Shown: positions 27,573 to 40,306 of the stretch, one piece after another | Layout of the letters: the number at the start of each line of letters is the position of its first letter | Position numbering within the stretch: position 1 is the first letter of the stretch | From: CABZJG01 sp902512685 | GTDB taxonomy: Bacteria > Pseudomonadota > Alphaproteobacteria > Rhodobacterales > Rhodobacteraceae | Assembly: GCA_051201605.1 (NCBI GenBank) | Contig: CP179201.1 | Coordinates: 3,867,434 to 3,931,433, forward strand | Direction: 5' to 3' | DNA length: 64,000 nucleotides | Translations under genes and position numbers: made by a program | The notes under the pieces: generated by a model | Database searches by the model: none | What the model was told of the DNA's origin: nothing | The model's input: the letters and a program-made list of their open reading frames with translations, nothing else

Positions 27573-28712
27573 ATGTCGAAACGTGACTATTACGAGGTTT
27601 TAGGTCTTTCAAAAGGCGCCTCGGGGGATGAGATCAAAAAAGGCTACCGAGCCAAAGCAAAAGAATTGCACCCTGATCGCAATTCCGACAATCCCAACGC
27701 AGAAACCATGTTTAAAGAAGTCAATGAAGCCTATGATGTGCTTAAAGATGCAGATCGCAAGGCGGCCTATGACCGCTACGGTCACGCCGCATTTGAGGGC
27801 GGAATGGGTGGCGGTGGACGCCCCGGTGGCGGGCCGGGTGATTTTTCAAGCGCCTTTTCTGATGTCTTTGATGATCTGTTCGGTGATTTTATGGGCGGTG
27901 GTCGTGGGAACAGCAGAAATCGCGCTTCGCGCGGCTCTGATCTGCGCTACAATCTTCAAGTCATATTAGAAGATGCCTATTCAGGCCTACAAAAATCGAT
28001 CAATATCCCCACCTCTGTAGAATGCGGATCCTGTAACGGAACAGGCGCAGAAGGCGGGTCGGAACCCACCACTTGCCCAACATGTTCCGGGATGGGAAAA
28101 GTGCGCGCAACACAAGGGTTTTTCACTGTTGAAAGAACCTGTCCGACCTGTTCAGGCATTGGTCAAATGATTAAGAACCCCTGCAAGAATTGCGGCGGGC
28201 AAGGGCGTGCAGAAAAAGACCGCTCGTTGAGCGTTAATATCCCTGCAGGCGTTGAAACGGGCACACGCATACGTCTTTCTGGTGAAGGCGAAGCAGGACT
28301 GCGCGGCGGACCTTCAGGCGATCTTTATATTTTCATCGAGGTGCGTGAGCATGATCTTTTTCAACGCGAAGGCGGTAATCTATTCTGCCGTGTACCCGTC
28401 TCGATGACATCAGCTGCTTTAGGTGGTGACATAGAAGTGCCAACGATAGATGGCGGTCGTAGCCGGGTAAAAATTCCTTCGGGCAGCCAATCGGGCAGGC
28501 AAATGCGCCTGCGAAATAAGGGAATGCCCTCGATCAAGTCATCACAGATCGGCGATATGTTTATTGAACTGGCGATTGAAACGCCCGTGAATCTGACATC
28601 ACGGCAAAAGGAACTACTGCGCGAGTTTGAAGCTATGTCCGAGGATAATAACCCCGAAAGCAAAAGCTTTTTTTCCACTGTTCGTTCCTTTTGGGATACG
28701 ATGAAAGGCTAA
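27573..28712 (+). CDS. dnaJ: Co-chaperone DnaJ (Hsp40)
   Basis: 379 aa, type I DnaJ. It has a J domain with the HPD motif (KELHPDRN), a Gly-rich linker (GGMGGGGRPGGGPGD), and four CxxCxGxG-type zinc repeats (CGSCNGTGAEG, CPTCSGMGKVR, CPTCSGIGQMI, CKNCGGQGRAE). The C-terminal substrate-binding part follows. It stimulates DnaK ATP hydrolysis. The ribosome site GAGGA precedes the ATG. Confidence 0.97.
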   Translation: MSKRDYYEVLGLSKGASGDEIKKGYRAKAKELHPDRNSDNPNAETMFKEVNEAYDVLKDADRKAAYDRYGHAAFEGGMGGGGRPGGGPGDFSSAFSDVFDDLFGDFMGGGRGNSRNRASRGSDLRYNLQVILEDAYSGLQKSINIPTSVECGSCNGTGAEGGSEPTTCPTCSGMGKVRATQGFFTVERTCPTCSGIGQMIKNPCKNCGGQGRAEKDRSLSVNIPAGVETGTRIRLSGEGEAGLRGGPSGDLYIFIEVREHDLFQREGGNLFCRVPVSMTSAALGGDIEVPTIDGGRSRVKIPSGSQSGRQMRLRNKGMPSIKSSQIGDMFIELAIETPVNLTSRQKELLREFEAMSEDNNPESKSFFSTVRSFWDTMKG

Positions 28713-28776
28713 TCAAACCGCTAGGTGCCAAGGCACTATTAACCCAGCGTTAATGAACTTCATCGAAAAGGAAACG

Positions 28777-29532
28777 ATGGAGCATGACCACGATGCAGAC
28801 GAAACCGAATTGCCATTATTTTTGCAAGGTGAAGTGTCACCTTTGCTAAAAAGTGGGGTTAAACTTCCATCCTATATAAAAGATCATCGGAAACGTCTTC
28901 GGCAGCGTTTTATGCAGGGTGGTGCAACTGCAATACCAGATTATGAACTGCTTGAGCTGGTTTTATTCCGTGCCATCCCACGCCGTGACGTAAAACCATT
29001 GGCACGCGCATTATTGGACCAATTCGGCGATTTCAATATTGTTTTATCCGCGCCTTTTGATCGCTTAAAATCTGTACCGGGGGTTTCTTTGGCAGTTATT
29101 CAAGAGTTGAAAATAGTTGAAGCTGCCGCCCATCGTTTGGCCAAGGCTAAAATTGTGGGCCAGTCGGTTTTATCATGCTGGGATGCGCTGCTTGCCTATT
29201 GTCAAACAACGTTGGCCCATTGAGGAATTCCGGGTTCTTTTTTAGACCGCAAGAACAACCTCATTGCGGATAAGCAGCAAGGCAGCGGCACTGTTGACCA
29301 CGTTCCTGTTTATCCAAGAGAAATAGTTAAACAGGCATTACAATTTAATGTTTCAGCTTAAATTCTTGTCCATAATCACCCCTCAGGTGGTCCAACTCCA
29401 TCCTCTGAAGATATAAAGATGACAGATGAAATTGTAACAGCAGCGGCCGTTTTAGGACTTACAATCCATGATCATTTGGTGATTGGCAAATCTTCAGAAT
29501 TTAGCTTTCGTGCCGAGGGTCTTTTGCCCTAG
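28777..29532 (+). pseudogene. radC: RadC family (JAB/MPN) protein, inactivated
   Basis: The N-terminal helix-hairpin-helix part is intact (RQRFMQGG, DYELLELVLFRAIPRRDVKP, LKSVPGVSLAVIQELK). After AYCQTTLAH the frame breaks at about 29220; the true continuation EEFRVLFLDRKNNLIADEQQ lies in another frame. A TAA at about 29359-29361 then interrupts ...NVSA-stop-ILVHNHPSGGPTPS, just before the JAB metal motif HNHPSG. The rest (DHLVIGKSSEFSFRAEG) ends at 29532. Two lesions indicate a genuine pseudogene. Start ATG 28777 has AAAAGGAA upstream. Confidence 0.85.
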
Positions 29533-29645
29533 GATATACCTGTAAACCTGCGCTAGTCATCAAAGGCATTTATTCAGGCCCGTTCAACTGGATATTATTT
29601 TGCAACGGCAGCTTCGACTAAATTAGCCTATTCCTCTTCGAAAGC

Positions 29646-29675
29646 CTTGCGCCCGAAGCCCATAACTTCCATATA
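29646..29675 (+). promoter_or_regulatory. Candidate heat-shock (RpoH) promoter of hslVU
   Basis: CTTGC at 29646-29650 and CCATATA at 29669-29675 resemble the RpoH -35 (CTTG) and -10 (CCATAT) elements. They lie 24 bp before the hslV start codon, as expected for a heat-shock protease operon. Spacing is somewhat long (19 bp between CTTG and CCATAT). The match is by eye. Confidence 0.4.
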
Positions 29676-29698
29676 CAATTGAATTATAGGAGATATCT

Positions 29699-30256
29699 AT
29701 GGCAGATGACAACTTTCCTGGATGGCATGGAACCACGATTATTGGTGTGAAAAAAGGCGCTAAAGTTGTGATCGCCGGTGATGGTCAAGTGTCTCTTGGT
29801 CAGACTGTTATTAAAGGAACTGCTCGAAAAGTGCGCAAGCTTTCGCCTGGCGGATATGAGGTCATTGCCGGATTTGCCGGTTCAACGGCAGATGCTTTTA
29901 CCCTTCTTGAGCGGCTTGAAGCCAAGCTTGAGGCAACACCGGGGCAGCTGGCTCGGGCCTCTGTGGATTTAGCCAAAGATTGGCGCACTGATAAGTATCT
30001 TCAAAAACTGGAAGCTATGTTGATTGTAACTGATGGCACTCAGCTGTTGGTGATTACTGGCGCCGGTGATGTTCTTGAACCCGAGCATGATGTGGCTGCC
30101 ATAGGGTCAGGTGGGAATTACGCCTTGGCGGCCGCTCGCGCGATGATGGATGGTGATAAAGATGCCGAAACTATAGCACGTGAAGCGATGGCCATTGCAG
30201 CAGAAATTTGTGTTTATACCAATGGTAAATTAACGGTTGAGGAATTGTCGCAATGA
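29699..30256 (+). CDS. hslV: ATP-dependent protease subunit HslV
   Basis: 185 aa. The N-terminal threonine nucleophile follows a short propeptide (DNFPGWHGTTIIGVKKGAKV), with the motif VIAGDGQVSLGQTV and the C-terminal GSGGNYALAAARA. HslV forms the double-ring peptidase of the HslUV complex in the cytosol. The ribosome site TAGGAG precedes the ATG. The stop overlaps hslU as ATGA. Confidence 0.97.
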   Translation: MADDNFPGWHGTTIIGVKKGAKVVIAGDGQVSLGQTVIKGTARKVRKLSPGGYEVIAGFAGSTADAFTLLERLEAKLEATPGQLARASVDLAKDWRTDKYLQKLEAMLIVTDGTQLLVITGAGDVLEPEHDVAAIGSGGNYALAAARAMMDGDKDAETIAREAMAIAAEICVYTNGKLTVEELSQ

Positions 30257-31560
30257 CGGATTTGACCCCAAGGGAAATTGTGTCCGAGCTTGATCGCTTT
30301 ATTATTGGCCAAAAGGATGCAAAGCGTGCGGTTGCCGTGGCTCTTCGGTCACGCTGGCGGCGCAAACAGCTGGATGCTGATCTTCGTGATGAGGTTTTTC
30401 CAAAAAACATTCTGATGATTGGCCCTACCGGTGTTGGCAAAACAGAAATCAGCCGGCGATTGGCAAAGCTTGCCAATGCACCCTTTATCAAGGTCGAGGC
30501 TACAAAATTTACAGAAGTGGGATACGTTGGCCGCGATGTTGAACAAATTATCCGTGATTTGGTCGACAGTGCCATAGCCATGATCCGCGAGCAAATGCGC
30601 GAGGATGTGCGCGCAAAAGCGGCGCGCGCCGCCGAAGACCGTGTCATTGAGGCCATCGCAGGCTCAGATGCGCGCGAAACAACGCGGGAAATGTTCCGCA
30701 AAAAACTACGCGCGGGCGAATTGGACTCTCATGAAATTGAACTTGAGGTTACAGATTCCAGTAATCCAATGCCGATGCTTGATATCCCCGGTCAACCGGG
30801 AAGCCAAATGGGTATGATGAATATAAGCGATATTTTTGGCAAAGCTTTTGGACAACGCACTACAAAGCGCAAAATGCTGGTCTCTGAAAGCCATGATGTT
30901 TTGGTCGGCGAAGAGGCCGATAAATTGCTTGATGATGAGGCTGTTACACGGTTGGCTCTTGAAGCGGTTGAACAAAATGGCATCGTATTTCTTGATGAAA
31001 TTGACAAAGTTTGTGCACGCAGTGATGCACGCGGCGCCGAAGTTAGCCGCGAAGGCGTGCAACGTGACCTGTTACCGCTTATTGAAGGTACACCTGTTAG
31101 CACCAAACACGGATCTGTAAAAACCGATCATATCCTGTTTATTGCGTCGGGCGCATTTCATGTAGCCAAACCTTCCGATCTTCTGCCCGAATTGCAGGGG
31201 CGTTTACCAATCCGGGTCGAGCTTCGAGCCTTAACTGAAGATGATTTTATCCGCATTTTAACCGAAACTGACAATGCACTTACCCTTCAATATACCGCCT
31301 TAATGGCCACCGAGGGCGTTGAGGTGACCTTTGTAAAAGACGGCATCTCGGCGCTTGCAAATATAGCGGCCGAGGTCAATCATTCTGTGGAAAACATTGG
31401 CGCCCGCCGTCTATACACAGTGTTGGAACGGGTGTTTGAAGAACTGTCCTTTGCAGCGCCCGACAAATCAGGTGAAAAATTCACCGTAGATGCAAGTTTT
31501 GTTAAAACCCATATTGGGGATCTAACTAAGAATATGGATCTTAGCCGTTACGTTCTTTAA
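30253..31560 (+). CDS. hslU: ATP-dependent protease ATPase subunit HslU
   Basis: 435 aa AAA+ unfoldase. It begins LTPREIVSELDRFIIGQKDA and has Walker A GPTGVGKTE, Walker B IVFLDEIDK, a pore-motif region (YVGRDVEQIIRD) and the conserved C-terminus KNMDLSRYVL, which docks into HslV. It unfolds substrates and feeds them to HslV. It overlaps hslV by 4 bp. It is convergent with the rRNA operon; no clear terminator was seen in the 115 bp before the 5S gene. Confidence 0.97.
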   Translation: MTDLTPREIVSELDRFIIGQKDAKRAVAVALRSRWRRKQLDADLRDEVFPKNILMIGPTGVGKTEISRRLAKLANAPFIKVEATKFTEVGYVGRDVEQIIRDLVDSAIAMIREQMREDVRAKAARAAEDRVIEAIAGSDARETTREMFRKKLRAGELDSHEIELEVTDSSNPMPMLDIPGQPGSQMGMMNISDIFGKAFGQRTTKRKMLVSESHDVLVGEEADKLLDDEAVTRLALEAVEQNGIVFLDEIDKVCARSDARGAEVSREGVQRDLLPLIEGTPVSTKHGSVKTDHILFIASGAFHVAKPSDLLPELQGRLPIRVELRALTEDDFIRILTETDNALTLQYTALMATEGVEVTFVKDGISALANIAAEVNHSVENIGARRLYTVLERVFEELSFAAPDKSGEKFTVDASFVKTHIGDLTKNMDLSRYVL

Positions 31561-31661
31561 CTTATTTAAAGCAGTATTTTTCACCCAAGTCATTTCAAGC
31601 TATGGTGAATCTTATCTGATGTTGGGGGATATTTGTGATCATTTATGAGAGATATTTTTTG

Positions 31662-31807
31662 ATGGGTCTTTATTAGGTTTGGCGGTGACTTACTCTCCCA
31701 CGCCTTAAGACGCAGTACCATCAGCGCAACGGCACTTAACGGCCGGGTTCGGAATGGAGCCGGGTGTTTTGCTCGTGCTATGGCCACCAAACCGAATAAA
31801 GACCCAT
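31662..31807 (-). repeat. Processing stem flanking 5S rRNA
   Basis: 31662-31685 and 31784-31807 are reverse complements over 24 bases with two mismatches (outer core ATGGGTCTTTATT). They would pair in the precursor RNA and bring the 5S ends together for nuclease processing. Confidence 0.7.
31677..31793 (-). rRNA. rrf: 5S ribosomal RNA
   Basis: The minus strand reads GGTTTGGTGGCCATAGC..., then the conserved CCCGGCTCCATTCCGAACCC and GTGGGAGAGTAAGTCACCGCC, as in alphaproteobacterial 5S. Ends are approximate (a few bases). It is last in the rRNA operon and flanked by complementary sequences that form a processing stem. Confidence 0.93.
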
Positions 31808-31895
31808 GATATCAAAGTGTTGTCCAAGTCAGGTTTTTATGGGTTGGTATGCTTTATTGACCGTAAAATCAGTATTTTAGTCTGACTGTTACTGG

Positions 31896-34735
<2,840 letters not shown>

Positions 34736-34737
34736 CC

Positions 34738-35175
34738 AGAAAAAGTCAGACTTGCGTCCGCAGATCACACGCTGGTTCACATGCAATCGCTTTTCCTGGT
34801 CAAAAGTCATACTTTCCCGCCTGAACACATGTCGGTGCGTTCAGACTGTGAGCAATATCACTATTGCTCGGGTTAGTGTACTTGACTTGGACAACGCTGT
34901 TCGTTTCAATCCGGCATACTTAAGGGCGGCCGAGGAAAAGGCCAGATCCAAAAGCTGTCCACAAAATATAATCTTGCTTCACCAAAGTGAGATGCAACCC
35001 ATACTCGGGGCATCAAACAGTGTTGATTGTTACTTTGAAATTGCTTTCAAAGTAACTGTATCTCTCTAAACGATGTCAAAAGCTCCAAAGGAGCAAACGT
35101 CCAATCGGACGGCTAAAAACCATAATGGTTCTTAGCGATCTGATCGTACATAATCAGTATATGCAGGGCGGTGTT
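34738..35175 (-). other. 16S-23S internal spacer between 23S and tRNA-Ala, with two perfect hairpins
   Basis: A 438-bp spacer without a gene. It holds GTTACTTTGAAA / TTTCAAAGTAAC (35029-35056; 12-bp arms, 4-base loop) and GAGCAATA / TATTGCTC (34850-34869; 8-bp arms, 4-base loop). These are probable folding or antitermination elements of the precursor rRNA. Confidence 0.7.
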
Positions 35176-35251
35176 TGGTGGAGCCTAGCGGGATCGAACC
35201 GCTGACCTCCTGAATGCAAATCAGGCGCTCTCCCAGCTGAGCTAAGGCCCC
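35176..35251 (-). tRNA. tRNA-Ala (TGC)
   Basis: A 76-nt cloverleaf on the minus strand: GGGGCCTTAGCTCAGCTGGG at the 5' end, anticodon loop with TGC, TTCGATCC T-loop, and an encoded CCA. It lies in the rRNA spacer. Confidence 0.97.
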
Positions 35252-35278
35252 AATACGCGCAAAACGCACGCAAGTTTA

Positions 35279-35355
<77 letters not shown>

Positions 35356-35489
35356 AGTCCAGACCGGTAGGTCTGATGTTTTCTGAAGAGATATGAGGAC
35401 AGTCCGGTCCGATATATGGCAGCTTTGATTGCTGCCGTTGCTAAGTGTTTCACGTCTCAAGCACGCTTGAGAAACTAGAAACATCCTTA

Positions 35490-36954
<1,465 letters not shown>

Positions 36955-37161
36955 AAAAGCTGTTACCAGCTTATCCTTGACGTTCGAGCCTATGCACATC
37001 GAATGGTTGTTCAAACCATTCATCTTCTGTTTATCTGTGCTCAGGGTATCCAAAGACAACCAAAGCCGACAAACAGTGAAGCTGACACCACATTATCGGA
37101 GCAAGCCCCTAGTGGCGCGATATGATAGGCTGATCCATCGTTAATGAACCAAACTGCCCAC

Positions 37162-37190
37162 ATATCTCTTCAGTGTTTTCATACTGTCAA
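37162..37190 (-). promoter_or_regulatory. Candidate rRNA operon promoter
   Basis: On the minus strand: TTGACA (plus coordinates 37185-37190), exactly 17 bp, then AGATAT (37162-37167). It points toward 16S and lies about 210 bp upstream of it, the expected place for an rrn promoter with leader. The -35 is perfect and the -10 is weak. Confidence 0.5.
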
Positions 37191-37855
37191 ATAACGTAGA
37201 AGACAAAACTAAACGAACGCGCCTCACATCTGCTTCGGCGCAACCCGCTCTGCTTTTCCTCAGAAACTTCCTCAGTCCCCAAGCTCTCGCTCCAGAAACC
37301 GACCCAGCAACACCTCAGCGCCGCCGGTGAAGGGGCTTTTACGGTCATCACAAACTTCCCGCAACCCCTTTTTTTGATTTTTAACACCTTTTTTTGATTT
37401 ATATTTTAAACCATTGGTTTTAATAGTAAAATATTATTATGCCTCAGTTTTTTCTAGCTTCCAGCTACGAAGCTTTACTCCGTGCGGATGCCCGACAAAG
37501 CAAAATCGCCAGCGCAGGCTTACAACGTGAGAATCCTGTCGCATTTTGAGGCCTTGAAATTGGTCAACGCTAGAGAGATTCGCATCTTCAAAGGCCATTG
37601 CGTATTTTGTAAGAGCTCTTAAGACCGATCGGCTCATTCCAGAAATCCGCCGCACTGATTTGGATCCGGGTGCTCTCTTATGAAATTTCTATGGGACAGC
37701 ATTGCCTATATTGCCCAGCCTTCAACGGCGAGCACCGAGAAGACCGATGTTTGATCCAACTTCAACAGAAGTGTTGTTAAATTCGATAATGCTTGATTAG
37801 TGTGGTTGAAAAGACGAAAATGCATTCGTCTTGGTAAAATTCTGTGGTGTGCTGA
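37191..37855. other. Intergenic region upstream of the rRNA operon
   Basis: 665 bp. It contains a tandem pair of CCTTTTTTTGATTT (37367-37380 and 37387-37400; 20-bp period), an AT-rich stretch to 37440, and a weak small reading frame (37437-37637). Just before the FAD gene lies the hairpin AAGACGAA / TTCGTCTT (37811-37832). Nothing else is recognised. Confidence 0.5.
37437..37637 (-). CDS. Possible small hypothetical protein
   Basis: A minus-strand frame of about 66 codons beginning MSRSVLRALTKYAMAFEDAN and ending RSWKLEKTEA. No domain is recognised and no good ribosome site is seen. The composition looks protein-like, so it may be a small gene or the remnant of a longer one. Low certainty. 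Confidence 0.2.
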   Translation of the reverse strand: MSRSVLRALTKYAMAFEDANLSSVDQFQGLKMRQDSHVVSLRWRFCFVGHPHGVKLRSWKLEKTEA

Positions 37856-39148
37856 ATGACCAAGTTAAACCCATATTGGTGGGAACTTACGAAACGTCCT
37901 GCGGCATCTGAACAACAGGCGCTGCCAAAAGAGGTCGACATATTGATTGTTGGCGCTGGTTTAACCGGCCTCTCGGCGGCAAGAACGGCCGCAAAAGCTG
38001 GCCAGTCTGTTCTGGTTGTTGATCAGCATTCCCCCGGATTTGGCGCAAGTTCGAGAAATGGCGGAATGCTTGGTGGGGGTCACAAGTTGTCAATCGCCGA
38101 GATGACTGCGCGCTATGGTGAACACATCGCCTTAGGGCTTTTACGAGAAGCACATTTAGACAGTGCAGATTTTGTGCGAAAGGTCATGACCGAAGAGGCC
38201 ATCGACTGCGATTACGACCAAGTTGGCCGGTTTCGGGGATTTTGGCACACCCATGAATACGAAACTACTGCACGCGAATTAGCGCAATTGCAAAAACTGC
38301 TGCCAATTGAGGCCAGCCTGCTATCGCAAGCACAGCAGCACCAAGCCGTTGCCTCAGACCTTTATCGCGGCGGGGTGGTTTATCACCAACATGCAGCCAT
38401 TAACCCCGCCAAATGGGTTTTTGGGCTGCACCGCGCTGCAGTGGATCATGGAGCACTCATTCAGGGCAACACGGCTGTTCTTGGTCTTCAAAAATCACCG
38501 CATGGGTATTTGGTCAACACCGTAAGAGGCATGGTAAAAGCCGGCAAAGCCCTGCTTGCAACCAATGGATACACGCCCCCCCAAATGGCCGCGTTGCACC
38601 GCCGAGTTTTCCCGGTACCTTCTTTTATAATAACAACTGAAAATCTTGGACGCGAGCGTATAAAGCAACTGTTCCCAAGCGATATGATGGTCGTCGAGTC
38701 GCGTGCCCGTCATTGCTATTATCGGCCCAGTCCGGACAAAACACGTATTGTTTTTGGCGCGCGCGCTGCACTGTTTGACGCACCAGAAAAATTTGCAATG
38801 GGTCAGTTGCAAAAACTGTTAGGGCAGGTCTTTCCTCAATTGGGACAGATTGATATTTCCCATAGCTGGCGCGGATTTACCGGTTTTTCATTTGAATTTA
38901 TGCCCCATGTTGGACAAATTGACGGGGTTTGGCATGCCGCAGGGTATTCAGGAAATGGCAACACATTGGCCCCGTGGTTAGGTCATAAGGCCGCTTTGCA
39001 GATGATAGGTGATCCAGCAGGCGAAACCGCGTTTTCCTATAGCGCGTTGAAAACAAGATGGTGGTATCATAATCGGGCCTGGTTTTTGCCATTTGCCGAC
39101 TTAGCTTTTCGTGGTCGGGATTTTTGGAGCGATTGGAGCCGGTCTTAG
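37856..39148 (+). CDS. FAD-dependent amine/amino-acid oxidoreductase (DAO family, PuuB-like)
   Basis: 430 aa. The dinucleotide-binding motif is ILIVGAGLTGLSAARTA, followed by the acidic VLVVDQ and the FAD-contact segment GASSRNGGMLGGG. The C-terminal FAD motif is WHAAGYSGNGNTLAPWLG. The N-terminal NPYWWE and overall layout resemble gamma-glutamylputrescine oxidase and related enzymes that oxidise secondary amines to imines with hydrogen peroxide. The substrate is not determined. It converges on the redox operon, facing it tail to tail, with a 72-bp gap. Confidence 0.82.
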   Translation: MTKLNPYWWELTKRPAASEQQALPKEVDILIVGAGLTGLSAARTAAKAGQSVLVVDQHSPGFGASSRNGGMLGGGHKLSIAEMTARYGEHIALGLLREAHLDSADFVRKVMTEEAIDCDYDQVGRFRGFWHTHEYETTARELAQLQKLLPIEASLLSQAQQHQAVASDLYRGGVVYHQHAAINPAKWVFGLHRAAVDHGALIQGNTAVLGLQKSPHGYLVNTVRGMVKAGKALLATNGYTPPQMAALHRRVFPVPSFIITTENLGRERIKQLFPSDMMVVESRARHCYYRPSPDKTRIVFGARAALFDAPEKFAMGQLQKLLGQVFPQLGQIDISHSWRGFTGFSFEFMPHVGQIDGVWHAAGYSGNGNTLAPWLGHKAALQMIGDPAGETAFSYSALKTRWWYHNRAWFLPFADLAFRGRDFWSDWSRS

Positions 39149-39220
39149 CAGTGCTGGCAATTGAGCCAAATTCCATGATTTAATCTCTTATGACCGAGCC
39201 AAAGCTCAACTGTGAATGGC

Positions 39221-40267
39221 TCAAGCACGAGCAAGCTCTGGGTGCAAGTATGCCTGAGGATAGGGCATAGGACGTAAAGGTCCCATGGGAACAACAGTGT
39301 TTCCAGACCGGCCAAAATATCCCTGGCGACAATGTTCCAAAGAGCTGCTCTGTGACACGCCCGGCAGAGCGTAAACGCGGCAAAGCCAGCGCCAAAGGTT
39401 TGGATAGTCCAAAATTTTGGCGCCATTGAGCTTCATACGAAGGTAGTAAATTGGATCATGGCGATAAAGAGTTGGGAAAAGGCGCAAATCGGCTTCGGTA
39501 AACCTTTCCCCCGTCAAGAACGGCCGCCCATCTGCAAAAGCAGTGTCAAGCACGGCGAGCAAGTCAAAATATGCCTTAAATGCTTTTTCATAAATGGCCT
39601 GATCCGAAGAAAACCCCGCCTTATACGCCCCATTGTTGATGGCATTATAAATACGGTCGTTCCAGTTTTCTATTTCGGCCCGTAGTTCAACATCACAAGG
39701 ATAAAGGTTAGGTCGTTCCGTATCGGATAAAGCGCTGCCAAGCGCGGCTGACCATTGATTGAGCATTCGGATTATCTCGGCGCTTTCGTTTGACACAATG
39801 TGGCGGCTTTGCTTGTCATAAAGAATGGGAACCGACCGTTCATTTGAACCTTCCGCAGCATAAAGATCCCGAATTAGCCGATGGCCTTGCCCAGTGGCGG
39901 TTTCCGCAGTGCACTCGGGTAATGGCGCGCCTGTTAATGCTGCGGCAAGTTCAGGTGCGAATTGCCACAGATTGGGCCCGGCGGGATCCTTTTCGGCGGT
40001 ACGGTTTGGAAACAATACGTCCAGTGAGATACTGCGCTGCAATCCAAGTGTATTGCGCGCCAATGTCACTCTGTGGCACCAAGGACAATTGAGCGCCACA
40101 AACAGGTGATACCGATTTGGTTCAGCAGGAAAACTCTCATCACCGACCGCGTTTCGAAAGCCGCTGACACCGCGCACAAATTCCCCCTTTGCTCGGCGGT
40201 CTTGGGCGGTGGTTTGATCTTCTTCAACCGATGTTTGGGAACGATTTTCAGCCAACGGCTTCTCCAT
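39221..40267 (-). CDS. Glutathionyl-hydroquinone reductase (Xi-class GST), CPWC type
   Basis: 348 aa. The active-site motif is NCPWCHRVTLARN (Cys61-Pro-Trp-Cys64), then the Xi-class marks VPILYDKQSRHIVSNESAEI and ENWNDRIYNAINNGAYKAGF. The family reduces glutathionyl-hydroquinones with glutathione. Unlike its neighbour (CPWA) it has a second cysteine in the motif, which could give glutaredoxin-like dithiol chemistry. It is the last gene of the five-gene minus-strand run, 39 bp after the globin gene. Confidence 0.88.
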   Translation of the reverse strand: MEKPLAENRSQTSVEEDQTTAQDRRAKGEFVRGVSGFRNAVGDESFPAEPNRYHLFVALNCPWCHRVTLARNTLGLQRSISLDVLFPNRTAEKDPAGPNLWQFAPELAAALTGAPLPECTAETATGQGHRLIRDLYAAEGSNERSVPILYDKQSRHIVSNESAEIIRMLNQWSAALGSALSDTERPNLYPCDVELRAEIENWNDRIYNAINNGAYKAGFSSDQAIYEKAFKAYFDLLAVLDTAFADGRPFLTGERFTEADLRLFPTLYRHDPIYYLRMKLNGAKILDYPNLWRWLCRVYALPGVSQSSSLEHCRQGYFGRSGNTVVPMGPLRPMPYPQAYLHPELARA

Positions 40268-40306
40268 TCTTTTGCTTGTGGTCTGCGCGGTATTTTTAGC
40301 GCCCGG

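Noticed and set aside
31561..31676. tRNA-fMet downstream of 5S, as in many Rhodobacterales operons
   Set aside because: No cloverleaf sequence is present before hslU.
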